Shown here: piece by piece, positions 11,373 through 22,241 of the stretch
Position numbering within the stretch: position 1 is the stretch's first letter
Layout of the letters: each line of letters starts with the position of its first letter
The notes under the pieces: generated by a model
What the model saw: only the letters and a program-made list of their open reading frames with translations
Databases searched by the model: none
What the model was told of the DNA's origin: nothing
Made by a program: the position numbers and the translations under genes
Origin: Bedellia somnulentella
Lineage: Eukaryota; Arthropoda; Insecta; Lepidoptera; Bedelliidae
Direction of reading: 5' to 3'
Length of the DNA: 64,000 bases
NCBI GenBank assembly: GCA_963576735.1
Contig: OY755196.1
Span: 5,747,912 to 5,811,911, forward strand

Positions 11373-13175
11373 AAGTATATATAAGAAAAGGGAGTTTCCC
11401 AAAACACGAGAGTGAATGTTGTGAGAGATGAACAGGGTGAATTGGCGACGGATGAAAGTAGCATAATACGAGTATGGAAGAACTATTTTGAGGGACTCTT
11501 TGAAAAAGAGGATTCATCCATTTCTTCGCCAATCAGCAGTAATGTTGATTGGAACGACGTTATGGGTGACTTTAGTGACAGTGAGATCAGTATGGAAGAA
11601 ATAATGAAAGCAATGAAAAGTATGAAACTAGGGAAAGCGGCAGGGTATGACAGGATAAACACTGAAATGCTGAGGGCTGGTAAAGGGGTGGTGGCTTCCT
11701 GGTTGTACTTCCTTTTCCAAAAATGCTGGTCGAGTGGCAAAGTGCCACAAGACTGGTGCAAAGCGGTAATTGTGCCTTTATATAAAGGAAAGGGGTCACA
11801 CCAGGAGGCTAAAAACTACCGTGGAATTAGCCTACTCAGCATTGTCGGTAAATTGTATGCAAAGGTTTTGATTGAAAGAGTGATGAATGAAACGGATGAT
11901 AAAATTTGGGATGTGCAAGCAGGATTTAGAAAGGGAATGGGATGTATGGACCAAATCTTCTCTTTAAGGAGCATCACCGAAAAGTTCTTAGCTAAGAACC
12001 GAAAGGTGTATTGCTCCTTCATTGATTTAGAGAAGGCATATGATAGGGTGGTAAGAAAGTGTTTATGGGAGGTGTTATCCAAGTTCGGTTTGGGGAGTCG
12101 ACTTATACGTGCACTGGTATCACTCTATGAGGATTCCAGTGCATGTGTGAGAGTAAACGGGGAAAATACTGACTGGTTCGAGATCTCTCGGGGTGACCGA
12201 CAGGGTTGTGTAGCTTCCCCGTGGCTCTTCAATTTGTTCATGGATGACTGTTTAACAGAGTTGCGTGAAAGTGATTATGGATTGAGAATGGGTGGATTCA
12301 TCATTAAATGCCTCTTATATGCCGACGATCAAGTGCTACTTGCATCATCGGTGGAAGAGCTGCAAGAGATGTTGAATATTGCATGTGCGTCTTTTGAAAA
12401 AAAGGGAATGAGGGTGAATGTGGATAAAACAAAAACTATGGTTTTTGAGAGAGAGATGAATATGACCGAATGCGTGATTGAGATTAATGGTAAGAAAGTG
12501 GAACAAGTGAAAGAGTTTGTATATTTGGGAAGTTTGTTTACTAGGGATGGAAAGTGTGATGAAGATATCGAGAGAAGAGTGAAAAAGGGTAATGCGGTAA
12601 ATGGAGCACTGGATAGTCTAATGTCTAGTCAGTCGGTGTCTGAAAAGGCCCGAATGGCTGTGCATGATGCTGTCCTCGTTCCTACGCTTATGTATGGCAG
12701 TGAATGTTGGGTGTGGCAGAAGAAGCATGAAAGTAGAGTTAATGCAGTAGAAATGAGATCCCTCAGAAAAGTGTGTAATGTAAGGTTATGTGATCGTGTG
12801 AGGAATAATGTGATTCGTGAAAGGTGTGGTGTAAAAGATGATATTGTAAGAAAGATAGAAAAAGGTATGTTGAGATGGTTTGGGCACATAGAGAGGATGG
12901 ATGACAGTAAATTGGTGAAAGAGATATATAGAGCCAATGTGGAAGGTAATGTTAGTAGAGGACGACCTCGGAGGACACATTTGGATCAAATAGAAAATGT
13001 GCTCAAAAAGGCAGGTGTCCGCAGTATGAAGAATAAAAGAGCATGTATGAAAAGATTGATGGATGTAAACGAAGCCAGAGAGGTTTGCCAGGATCGTACA
13101 AAGTGGCGATCGATAGTCTCTGCCTACCCCAATTGGAACTAACGGCGTGAGAATATGTATGTATGTATGTATGTA
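11373..13175 (+). mobile_element. 5'-truncated non-LTR retrotransposon, TATG-tailed (RTE-like)
   Basis: It ends CGGCGTGAGAATATG followed by TATG repeats near 13157-13175. Endonuclease and 5' parts are missing. The short microsatellite 3' tail is typical of RTE-type elements, but the clade assignment is tentative. A near-identical copy lies on - at 25455-26785, and fragments are at 2925, 13198, 51680 and 54000. Confidence 0.8.
11412..13142 (+). CDS. LINE reverse transcriptase (truncated ORF2, still open)
   Basis: This 576-residue open frame encodes RNA-directed DNA polymerase for target-primed retrotransposition. The RT blocks are in order: PLYKGKG and NYRGISLLS near residue 120-140, QAGFRKGMG near 170, FIDLEKAYD near 200, [12 protein letters not shown] near 265, and catalytic YADD near 310. 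The C-terminus has a [10 protein letters not shown] block and [11 protein letters not shown], and it ends with a GRPRRT motif and WRSIVSAYP. The apurinic endonuclease that normally precedes RT is lost by 5' truncation. The usual VRQGC is GDRQGC here (GVRQGC in the 25.5-kb copy), which is a possible inactivating change. It is not a host gene. Confidence 0.85.
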   Translation: MNVVRDEQGELATDESSIIRVWKNYFEGLFEKEDSSISSPISSNVDWNDVMGDFSDSEISMEEIMKAMKSMKLGKAAGYDRINTEMLRAGKGVVASWLYFLFQKCWSSGKVPQDWCKAVIVPLYKGKGSHQEAKNYRGISLLSIVGKLYAKVLIERVMNETDDKIWDVQAGFRKGMGCMDQIFSLRSITEKFLAKNRKVYCSFIDLEKAYDRVVRKCLWEVLSKFGLGSRLIRALVSLYEDSSACVRVNGENTDWFEISRGDRQGCVASPWLFNLFMDDCLTELRESDYGLRMGGFIIKCLLYADDQVLLASSVEELQEMLNIACASFEKKGMRVNVDKTKTMVFEREMNMTECVIEINGKKVEQVKEFVYLGSLFTRDGKCDEDIERRVKKGNAVNGALDSLMSSQSVSEKARMAVHDAVLVPTLMYGSECWVWQKKHESRVNAVEMRSLRKVCNVRLCDRVRNNVIRERCGVKDDIVRKIEKGMLRWFGHIERMDDSKLVKEIYRANVEGNVSRGRPRRTHLDQIENVLKKAGVRSMKNKRACMKRLMDVNEAREVCQDRTKWRSIVSAYPNWN

Positions 13176-13197
13176 TTTTTGTTATATATAATTCATA

Positions 13198-13860
13198 AAA
13201 TGGTGTCCGACAAGGTTGTGTAGCTTCTCCGTGGCTTTTCGATTTGTACATGGATGACTGTCTGACAGAGTAGCGTGAAATTGATTATGGACTGAGAATG
13301 GGTGAATTCATCATTAAATGCCTCCTATAGACGATCAAGTGTTACTTGCATTGTTGGTGGAAAAGTTGCTAGAGATGATGAAAATTGCATGTGCTTACTA
13401 GGGATGGAAAGCGTGATGAAGATATTAAAAGAAGGGTGAAATGGGTAGTGAGGTTAATAGAACACTAAACAGTTTAATGTCTAGTTAGTCGGTGTCCGAA
13501 AAGTCCGAAAGGTTATGTGATCGAGTGAGAAACACCGAGATTCGTGAAAGGTGTGGTTTGCAAGATGGTGTTGTGAAAAAAATAGAAAATGAATGTAAAG
13601 ATGGTTTGGGCACATGAAAGGATGGATAATTGTAAATTGGCAGAAGTGATTTATAGAGCCAATGTGGAGGGTGATGTGAATAGAGGATGACCTCGGAGTA
13701 CAAACCTGGACCATAGAGTGTGCTCATAAAGGCAGACGTCCGAAGTACGAGGAATAAAAGGGCGTGTATGATAAGATTGATGAATGTAGACAAAGCTCAA
13801 GTGGTTTGCCAGAATCGTACAAAGTAGCGTTAGATTGTCTCAGCCTTAAGCATGGGACGT
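13198..13860 (+). pseudogene. Decayed copy of the same LINE
   Basis: Starting GGTGTCCGACAAGGTTGTGT (the RT motif GVRQGC), it follows the LINE at 11.4 kb through the GGATGACTGTCTGACAGAGT region, a deleted YADD region, and the C-terminal CACCGAGATTCGTGAAAGG and TTTGGGCACATG blocks. It has many stops and deletions. It lies head-to-tail after the younger copy. Confidence 0.75.
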
Positions 13861-14047
13861 AACATAACGTCAATTATATGTGTGAATTATTTTAACATCA
13901 AAAATATTTTACTCTGGGTATCAGTCAGGATATCCAGGTTACATAGCCTGTTCACGAGAGTATATAATGCTTTCCCCTTAAAACTGCAAGCTTACCACCG
14001 CTTTGAACGAAGACACTATCACATCCCATGAGTAAGAATAATATAAT

Positions 14048-14112
14048 ATAGTGGGGTTTCCTCACCGTTTACAACCCAGAAAATGTACCTTTCGAAAAGA
14101 CAGAGTTGACAG
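14048..14112 (-). mobile_element. SINE S2 internal fragment
   Basis: TGGGGTTTCCTCACCGTTTA, then AACCCAGAAAATGTACC and TCGAAAAGACA, match the antisense S2 body. Confidence 0.5.
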
Positions 14113-14700
14113 GTAGGCTGTCTCGCCATTTAAAATTATCGACATCATCCTATGGGTGTGTTTCATACACCAATTTATCGAAAAGCGACGGAAATAGTCT
14201 ACAAAACACATTTTTAATTGAGTCTTTACTTCTATCACATGTAGAATATACAATATTGGTAAGAAAATCAAAGGTGAAAGGTGTTAGTATCTGAGCTAAA
14301 TCGGATAGAGGAAATAGGGCTTGTTACATAGCGTCGCGCTAGGCTAAACCAGCAGGACTAAAGGGTATTATGTGGATCCTCAACCCACACAGTGATGTTG
14401 GAGTCTGAAGTGGTGATCTAATTGTCCTCGAGGGGCCTCTGAGACTTTTAGCTCTCGAGTCTCGACAACCCTCTGTAAACCAATTTTTCGTATGATGTAT
14501 GTAGGATAAGAGAAAACATGCATTTATTATGTTTAACATCATGGCTACGGAGAATTCTATAGATTCAGGTTAAAATAAAGTTGCTAGTCTAGTATAAATG
14601 AACATGCAACTGATATTTTATATGCACCTTTGACATTGATAATCTTATAGTTTCAGGGTAGGTTTTTACCTGCAGCTCCAACAAATAAACTAAAAACTTT
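14113..14700. other. Non-coding stretch, no gene seen
   Basis: No exon-like or repeat assignment could be supported. Short open frames here lack coding character. Confidence 0.35.
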
Positions 14701-14723
14701 GGAAACCTTTATTGCTTCTTAAT

Positions 14724-15176
14724 CATAGATGTACTAAAAAAAGTTATATAGGTTATTTACAAGGAAACCAGCGCTTGCGAGTGGCACCGATTGCGGCAGA
14801 TGTACGCACACCACTAAAAATATATCCGGAAGAATACACCAAGAAATACATTTGAAATATAGGCGAGATAGCACATCTGATAGCAAGCGCTAAAAAGAGA
14901 TATACATATTTTCTCTGTACTGACGTGAAATATGACACTAAAACGACCGTTTGACAAAGAATAATTTAGATCTTAGACACGATACACCTAATTTATAATA
15001 CTTACGAATAAAAAGTAATCCCATCATTTTAGCAGTTTTTCTACTATAGACTAAAGTCAGATGAGCCATTTAGTACTTTTAAAGTGCCACTTTAAACTTT
15101 TTACCAAGTAGAACTTTTTAAGTGCCACTTATGAGCGCGCATAACTTATCTACGGTTTTTTATTAGTACATCTATG
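14724..15176. mobile_element. Non-autonomous hAT-like element with 8-bp TSD
   Basis: The 453-bp element has inverted ends CATAGATGTACTA (left) and TAGTACATCTATG (right). It is flanked by the direct repeat TTCTTAAT at 14716-14723 and 15177-15184. An 8-bp duplication fits the hAT superfamily, but the ends are not a textbook CAGGG. No transposase ORF is present. Confidence 0.7.
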
Positions 15177-15345
15177 TTCTTAATACTTACAGAATTAAAA
15201 ACACAATTTGTATACAAAAATACTCTTTATTTCATTTTTCAGTAACTTAAAATTTATCTTACAAAGTAAGTTATAACAAAAGTAGATAATTCACAAATAC
15301 GTAAAATATACAATTACTACATGAATATAAACATACACTTATATT

Positions 15346-15490
15346 ACAATTAGAACAACCATTGATTTTCGGATATTTAATCGCATGTTATTTCATGATA
15401 AAAGTTCTCGAAACGTCGGCTTAAAAACCATGTAATAACATGCGTTTAAATATCAGCAAATTACTAGTTGTTTTAATTGTAATGTGCAAT
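15346..15490. repeat. Diverged copy of fold-back family F
   Basis: It contains GATTTTCGGATATTTAATCG, TCTCGAAACGTCGG, AACCATGTAATAACATGCG and AGTTGTTTTAATTG, all parts of the perfect palindrome at 23765-23945, with the arms now imperfect. Confidence 0.65.
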
Positions 15491-15786
15491 CGCAAAAGCC
15501 CTAGAAAATACTAGACACTAATATTTTTGTAATATATTGCATTTAATCTGAATTTCACAAATTTGGCAGAGGTATTCCTTATGACATTATGTCACCATAT
15601 ACATTCCAAGTACATATTTTTCTTTCACTGTTTAATCTACATAATCTGAACCTCACAGAGGCATAAGTTTTAAACCATTCTATAATTGAACCTACACTTT
15701 CCTGCGAATGCAGCTGAGATCTTAGGTTTATAGTCAAGAATCTACAATACACTTAAATAATATTATTCTAATCTTATCGCAGGTGT

Positions 15787-15972
15787 ATGTAAGGGGCAAC
15801 TTAGGGTATTGGGGCTTTTTAAGGGATTTTTGGGTGATGCGGTTGGAGAACCACACCAACCAAATTTATTTTATCTTCTTTTCCCCACGCATCTTCCAAA
15901 AGTGGCTGAGAATTTTCCAATTCCTTAGCTCTGACTAAACCTTATAGTCATGAGTATATGTAAGTATGTAAT
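15787..15972 (+). mobile_element. SINE S1 sense copy next to the CRIPT stop
   Basis: It runs from GTGTATGTAAGGGGCAACTT to a TATATGTAAGTATGTA tail. It is antisense to CRIPT and ends about 14 bp before (that is, 3' of) the CRIPT stop codon. Read on -, it supplies an AATAAA near 15869. Confidence 0.75.
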
Positions 15973-15983
15973 CTTATTCTAAA

Positions 15984-18752
15984 TCAAGTGGAACTCTGCC
16001 TATAGTTCTGGGTGTCCAATATCTTCTTCCCACACATAGCGCATATTCCTTTCTTATAAGCGCAAGCTTGGCAGTAATGGGATCCAACTTGATGTACTTT
16101 TGTTCTGCAAATTCTGGAAAATATAACATTCATATTGAGCTTTTTGGTCTTAACATGATATAAAAAAAGATTTAGATGTCTATTATTCCACTTAGGCTAC
16201 GTTCACGGCTAAATGACTAAGTCACCTGTGCTACACACCACACATCTAAATGTAAAACAAACTCGCTTGTACAAAAGAAACGTATGGATTTTCCTAATTG
16301 TATACATGATGATATTCAACATATCCAACAAAACCTCTATAGTTGTTTATTTCATTAGATTAGAGCTTGAGCTACTATTCTACCTATTCAGCCTCTTACT
16401 AACCAGATGGGCTGTGCTGGGACCTATTCTTTTCAATATCTTTCTGACGGATCTCAAAAGCATTATAGACTCGGACTTGTCTCTTTTTGCCGACGATACA
16501 AAGATTATGGGAAACCCTCTTATTAAGCATGGTGTAATTCAAAACGACCTTGATCGTGTTATTGGTTGGACTAAAGACTGGCTGATGACCCTAAACATTG
16601 ATAAATGCACTGTCTTACACATGGGTAGTAATAATCCTCACAACGAATACATCCTTGAATCCAAAGTTCTTAAAAATGTTACCCATCAGAAGGATCTAGG
16701 TATAATCACTGCTCACAACATGAAATGGGAAGAACACATACTCACCATAACAAAAAGAGCTAACTCCCTGCTATATCTAATTCGAAAGGCGTTTTTTCAC
16801 ATTACGATAGACCTATTTTTAAAGATATACAAGGCATATGTACGCCCGTTGCCGGAATACGGATTTCAAATCTGGAGTCCTTACTTCAAGAAAGACATCG
16901 ACCTTCTTGAGACAGTGCAAAGAAGAGCGACGAAGATGGTGTCAGGCTTAAAGAACAAGGAATATGAAGAACGCCTTGCGATACTTGGTCTGACTACGCT
17001 AGAAGAACGGAGGAAACGAGGAGACCTTATTGAGACATATAAGATATTGACGGGCTACTACAATGTACCAGGACTAAAAGATATGTTTGTAATGAACAAA
17101 AAAAGGAACTTGAGAGGACATTCTCTAAAACTATCACACTCCTCGTGTACAAGCAATCCGAGACTCAATTTTTTGCCAAACCGTGTTGTGGACGTGTGGA
17201 ACAAACTACCAGAGACAGTGATCAGTGCTCCCTCAGTGAACTCTTTTAAAAACAGACTTGACAAATATTTAAAACAAGTGCAGCGATATACACGCATCAG
17301 CAAAATATTGCTGCTAGTGTATTATCTCGAATAATAATAATAATAATTTAGATGGATATATATAACATTAATGAGAAATATAAGTAGGACTACCCCATTT
17401 CTTCCGGTGGGTTGCTGTGTAGTGTCGGCTTAGAATAGCACTACCCCATTTCTTCCCGTGGATGTTCGTAAGAGGCGACTAACGGTATTGGGGCTTTTAA
17501 GGGATTTTTGGGCGATGCGTTTAGAGACCCATCACCAACAACCTTTATTTCACCATCTTTTCCCCACGTAACTTCCAAAGGTGGCTGAGGAATGTCTCAT
17601 TCCCTAGCTCTGGCTACCCCTTCAAGGGATTTATAGCCGCGAGTATATGTATGTATGTATGTATAAGTAGGACTTTCAAGTCACAGGGATATAGAGAACA
17701 TAAACATAACATAACATAAACGTTCACGCCGTTTATCCCCGAAGGGGTTGGCAGAGGTACCAATACTCCTGAACTCACATGGCAAGCGCCATCTAGTTTC
17801 CAGAGAAGGTACCCACGTTTTGCTTAGACAGTGTACTCACATGATAGGGGGCAGGCCTATCGCCGTTTTGTACGAATACACTGTCACATGACTAAGTACA
17901 ACTCAGCCATGTGGGTTTCCTCACGATGTTTTCCCTCACCGTTAGCAACCATGATAAATTAACCACACATATGACTTTAGAAAAGACAAATTGGTGTAGG
18001 CCCGTCCCAGGATTGGAACTCACGCCCTTCTGTTTTACGGGCGGGTGTTCTACCCACTGGACTATCATGTCGCTTGGATATAGATACTTAATTGAAATCA
18101 TAGGGAACTCTACTTAAAAAGAGTGGAAACCATAAACAGTTCAATACTAAATTTGCCAAACAAATTCCGCCACAAAACTAAGAGTCAAAATAAAATGTAC
18201 CTACACCCTGATTGGTTGATTCAATGTTCTTGTCTTCAATTTAGTCATACATTTTCTTCACTTAAGTCAGTGGAAAAAAACTGAATCATTTACTGAGATT
18301 CTTGTTTCTTCTCTATGATAGAAATATTACATTTGAATAACTTTAAGTTGCTTCGGCAGTATGGTAAGTAGAAATAGTATGGAAGCAAATTAATTTACAT
18401 GCATTTACTCATGGCTTTATAGCAAATATTTATATATAAAAAGGGGTTGCCACCCGGGATTAGGAATTCTTCAATCACTTTTGTGATAAACTAACTAACT
18501 AGACTCTATATAGCATTTCATTGTTAATTTTCACTACTACTATACTTAAGGAACTTAACTTATAAAGAACTATACTCACTTGCATTCATGAAACTTTGAA
18601 GTGTACGGATTAAAGCGAGCTTTCTTCCCTGTTAATGCTTTATTTTCACCAACTACTCTTCCGCCTGATTCCACAGTATTTCTAGCACCTGATTTCCATG
18701 GGTCCGGTGTTATAACTCGTCCCAGTTTTTTCTGGCACTTATCACAAACCAT
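15984..18752 (-). CDS. CRIPT: CRIPT, cysteine-rich PDZ-binding/zinc-ribbon protein (complete, two exons)
   Basis: Exon 1 is 18752-18580 (MVCDKCQKKLGRVITPD...). Exon 2 is 16113-15984, stop TGA. The splice sites are AA|GTGAGT and TTTCCAG|A, and the phases join to give HECKICRTK. The product is 100 aa, against 101 in mammals. The family signature is clear: KCQKKLG, VITPD, SGARNT, ESGGR, NENKALT-like, KKARF. Zinc-binding CxxC pairs lie at residues 3/6, 57/60, 72/75 and 82/85. CRIPT was described as a partner of PSD-95 PDZ domains and is also linked to the minor spliceosome. The last four residues here are QSST rather than the QTSV-type PDZ ligand I know from mammals. The 2,466-bp intron holds a LINE fragment and two SINEs. 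The ATG at 18752 follows TAACCTAAA and is the only Met before the conserved start. Confidence 0.95.
16400..17340 (+). pseudogene. 5'-truncated LINE, CR1/L2-like RT C-terminal part
   Basis: The open frame from 16213 to 17334 becomes LINE-like from about 16405 (VLGPILFNIFL). It then has catalytic FADD near 16486, LNIDKCTVLHMG, a YVRPLPEYG block, VQRRATKMV, and the ending NRVVDVWNKLPE with SFKNRLDKYL. The tail is an AATAAT repeat at 17332-17350. This closing block is typical of CR1/L2-group LINEs; the exact clade is uncertain. It lies antisense inside the CRIPT intron. The first 60 codons of the frame do not resemble RT and are probably not element sequence. Confidence 0.75.
17413..17668 (+). 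mobile_element. SINE S1, full-length sense copy
   Basis: It starts GCTGTGTAGTGTCGGCTTAG and ends AGCCGCGAGTATATGTATG with TATG repeats. It is a good reference copy (about 255 bp). It is in the CRIPT intron. Confidence 0.8.
17700..18074 (-). mobile_element. SINE S2, full-length antisense copy
   Basis: The tail is at the left (AACATAACATAAACGTTCAC, then GCCGTTTATCCCCGAAGGGG). The tRNA-like head is at the right, where the antisense boxes read GGATTGGAACTCAC and CCCACTGGACTA. It is in the CRIPT intron. Confidence 0.8.
18436..18490 (-). mobile_element. SINE S1 fragment
   Basis: AAAAGGGGTTGCCACCCGGG, then GGAATTCTTCAATCACTTTT, match the antisense S1 3' part. Confidence 0.4.
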
Positions 18753-18759
18753 TTTAGGT

Positions 18760-19680
18760 TACCTCTATGTGTTTGTTTTGGATAGGAAATTGGTGGCCCG
18801 GTTTTTTGTTAACCCGCTAGCTCAATATAACTTAACTACGTCTAATAAGTTTATTAAGCTTACTAAAATACAATGCATAGAAATAATAACTAAACTTGAA
18901 AAATATAAATTTGTAAAGAAAAGAATGCAAGCAATCGTTGTTTATATATTCACAGATTACATATAGATCCAGCCAGGGGCTGGAAACTTCCTTACATCCA
19001 CACTTTGTGATTTTTAACAGCGCAATCTATTACCGTTCCACCAGAACTTATTAAAAAAAGCGCGCCGTAATTTGCATATTCATCAATAGATGGCACTGTT
19101 GGTAATTCCTACATCGCGGTATGATTTTTTCTTTATTCGAGGTGGAGGATCGTGTCTACTTCACATTATAAGACAAGATAAGAGATTTCGACATGTTTTG
19201 GTTTTTGTTAATATTATATTTTAGATATGTAGGCGCATATACTTATGCTCAGCATACAGTATGCGCAATATACTTATAGATAGATATGTAGGTGATTACA
19301 TTGTAGTAGAAGTTCGGGTGGAATTCTTCGAGATGGCGTTAAGTTTGCATTATAAACTAGGTGACATTAAAATCCAGCAAGTTGGCTCCTATATCCAGTG
19401 TATTACTTTACTCTATGTATAGGTATAGATCACTTAGTACGACTGAACTACGTACAGATCCACAAACTTTTCTTGGCCGGTAAGGGCGTCGCTGTCATCG
19501 ATATTAGTATTGCCAGTAAATAAAAACTAACCATTATAAGGGGAATATTTTTTAATTAATCATAAATTATTTATTTATATACTTTTAATTTTATTAATAA
19601 CTATAATTTTAAGTATTAAATACGTTTTAATATAAGCTAATATTTGCTTATTTTTGCCCTTGTCTTGTATATATACTCGA
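18760..19680. other. Region upstream of CRIPT, no other gene seen
   Basis: It presumably holds the CRIPT promoter on -. A stretch near 19447-19490 (CAGATCCACAAACTTTTCTT, GGCC) resembles, in reverse complement, 23620-23660, so it includes a low-copy repeat. Confidence 0.35.
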
Positions 19681-19689
19681 ATGTATTGC

Positions 19690-20450
19690 ACTGGTTTACT
19701 GTAAATAACCTGGTTCTGAATGCCAAAAAAACTAAATATATTAAATTTACTTTACCAAATGTTAGGCAAGTTGAGGCAAATATTGTTAGTGACAGTGAAA
19801 ATTAGTGAAAGAAACAAAATTCCTAGGGATAATAATCGATTCTAAGTTGCAATGGGGACCCCATATACTAACACTTTCTAAAAGGCTGAGCTCAGCAGCG
19901 TATGCCGTGCGTAAGATCAGAGAAATAGCAGACATAGAAACAGCTTGCATTGTTTATTTCAGTTATTTCCATAGCATTATGTCTTACGGTATTTTATTAT
20001 GGGGTAAAGCGGATGATGTTCATAAAGTTTTCGTCTTACAAAAGCGAGCTATCCGATCTATCTATATGTTAAGGTCGAGGTATTCGTTGCGCGAAAAATT
20101 TAAATATATTGGCATTTTAACTGTCCCTTGGCAATACATATTTGAGAATTTAATGTATGCCAAAAAGCATTATGGACAATTTAGTAAAGTTAGAGATAGG
20201 CATACTGTTAACACTCGAAATAAGGACAAACTTAACGTACCAAAGTGGAGACTTAATAAAGTAAGTAACTCCTTTATGGGACTATCCCTCAAAATGTTCA
20301 AACAAACTTCCTTCTGACATATTGGAATTGCCTGTGGCATCTTTTAAAAAGGCCATTAAAGCCATGCTTTTAAAGAAATCTTACTACAGTGTTCAAGATT
20401 TTTTAAACGACAAGAACCGAACGCGCACATGACCGTGTCCGTAAAGCTAT
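19690..20450 (+). pseudogene. LINE reverse-transcriptase C-terminal fragment
   Basis: The reading frame is interrupted. 19690-19800 reads as NLVLNAKKTKYIKF followed by a stop. 19805-20317 then gives KETKFLGIIIDSKLQW, a LLWGKA block and VLQKRAIRSIY. A frameshift near 20300 leads to LPSDILELPVASFKKAIKAM. This matches the post-RT region of CR1/Jockey-group LINEs. It is 5'-truncated, with at least one stop and one frameshift. Confidence 0.7.
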
Positions 20451-20459
20451 AAATCTTCC

Positions 20460-21240
20460 CTCGCTATTCCCAGGAATAATTTTCTGGTGAGGATTTTTCT
20501 TCTCACGTTATGTGATGGACAATTAAGTTTAATTATGCCAAACTAGCGCTTGGTTTGGTCGCATAGAAAATCTTTTATAAAATAAAAATATGACCCAAAA
20601 TTGTACAATCCATATTTTGAAAAAATGTGAATGTAAAGAGTTTCTTTGTTGCTTCTTCTCTTTACGAACACCTTCCGAAGCAACGGACTAATAATAAATT
20701 TAAAAAATTTGACGTTCAAAAAATGTTGGTTGTTAACTTAATTTTGAAAAATAAACTTTTGACTTTATGACTTTTTTTTACTTTGACTGTGTACCCTAAA
20801 TTTTTTTTTTTCATTTTGTAAATCAGAAGCTTACCGTGTCGTATACTGTCTTTTACATTTAATGTTGACACATAGACTCCCTAAAAAAGTGGCGCAGAAT
20901 AAATAATTATAAACATCAGATATTGTTTGGGTCATTCATTATGCTGGGTCAGTGGATTTATGGATTTTTTTTTGTTGCTGTTAACAACCTTGTATTATAT
21001 TATTATACATATGTCAGACTTAAGAAATTAGACATTGGTACATCCCCGCATTAGGATTAGAACCCACGCATCAGAGTATACGAAGTGAACTCTTTCCCCA
21101 CTTCCCGTAACCCGCACCGCTATAGTCATATGTGCACAAGTTTTCGGATGATGTTAGCCTTAGATAATTTAAGCAAAATAAATATTTTTTATATTTAATA
21201 CTTGAAAGAAAAGTGTAATTGTCTTTAAAAAAAGTTTCCA
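20460..21240. other. Non-coding, no gene seen
   Basis: The first part may be LINE 3' UTR. 21040-21130 resembles a tRNA-type SINE fragment (AGGATTAGAACCCACGCAT) but is too diverged to assign. Confidence 0.3.
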
Positions 21241-21555
21241 CTACAAAAAAATATTATAACTCCCGCGAGTTAACATGACACCTGGCTCGATTGACGTTTG
21301 TTAAAAGTACTGAGTGCATAAAAGTCAGCTGACCTTTTTTAAATGGGGAACAATTATTATTTTATTGAGTTGCAAATTTATTTTTATATCAGATATTGTT
21401 CAGTATATTGGGTACATTGCCTTCGCAATGGGTACAAAGCCGTTGGCTGTAGCACTGATTACTTTATACTCTATATATATTTATTTGTTATTAATAGTTA
21501 TCAAATTACATCTATCGTAATAACTTATCAAAATACGTTAAATAAATAGTATAAT

Positions 21556-21800
21556 TACATGCATATACTCACAGCTATAAATCCCTAGAAGGGGTAGCCA
21601 GAGCTAAGGAACTAGAAATTCCTCAGCCACTTTTGGCAAGTTGAGTGGGGAAAAGATCGTGAAATAAAGGTTGTTGGTGATGGGTCTCCAACCGCATCGC
21701 CCATAAATCCCTTAAAAGCCCCAATACCGTTAGTCGCCTCTTACTTACACCCACCGGCAGAAATGGGGTAGTGTTATTCTAAGCCGACACTACACAGCTA
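21556..21800 (-). mobile_element. SINE S1, near full-length antisense copy
   Basis: It runs from ACATGCATATACTCACGGCT to AAGCCGACACTACACAGC. It is nested in the P-like element. Confidence 0.8.
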
Positions 21801-21884
21801 ACATAATATACACAGATAGAATAATTAACTTCTGATAGAAATTATACAAACATATAATATTAAATAGATTTATTTCAAAATAAT

Positions 21885-22010
21885 TACTCATCAACATCAC
21901 TCATTTCTTCAATACCTGATATAATAGAAGTGTCACTTTCTTCTCCCTCGCTCGCTTCACTGTCGGAGCGTTCTTCACCCCCAAGTGAAATAATAAACTC
22001 CCCACAAACT
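21885..22010 (-). pseudogene. Possible acidic C-terminal tail of the relic transposase
   Basis: Read on -, a frame gives GGEERSDSEASEGEESD and then SGIEEMSDVDE before a stop. It is short and acidic, with no identified family. It could be the end of the P-like transposase or chance. Confidence 0.3.
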
Positions 22011-22241
22011 TAGTATCCTCCAGACACCGTAGTCAGTACAAAATCGGTTCGGCAAAATGGTCCAATAATCCCCCCGCTCTCACTGCACTTCACGCCCCGC
22101 AATGTTGCAAGCTTTAACCCATCGCCAGTCTGCAAATGTATATTTTCTACCAAACTCCTATTAATTTCTACCAAACTCCTAATAATTATTTAATCTGTTC
22201 TTTTTCTATATTTGAGAAAAAACATGAAATATTTAATGCCT

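Noticed and set aside
18601..18966. Open frame of 121 codons on +
   Set aside because: It is the antisense of CRIPT exon 1; the - strand encodes an unmistakable conserved protein there.
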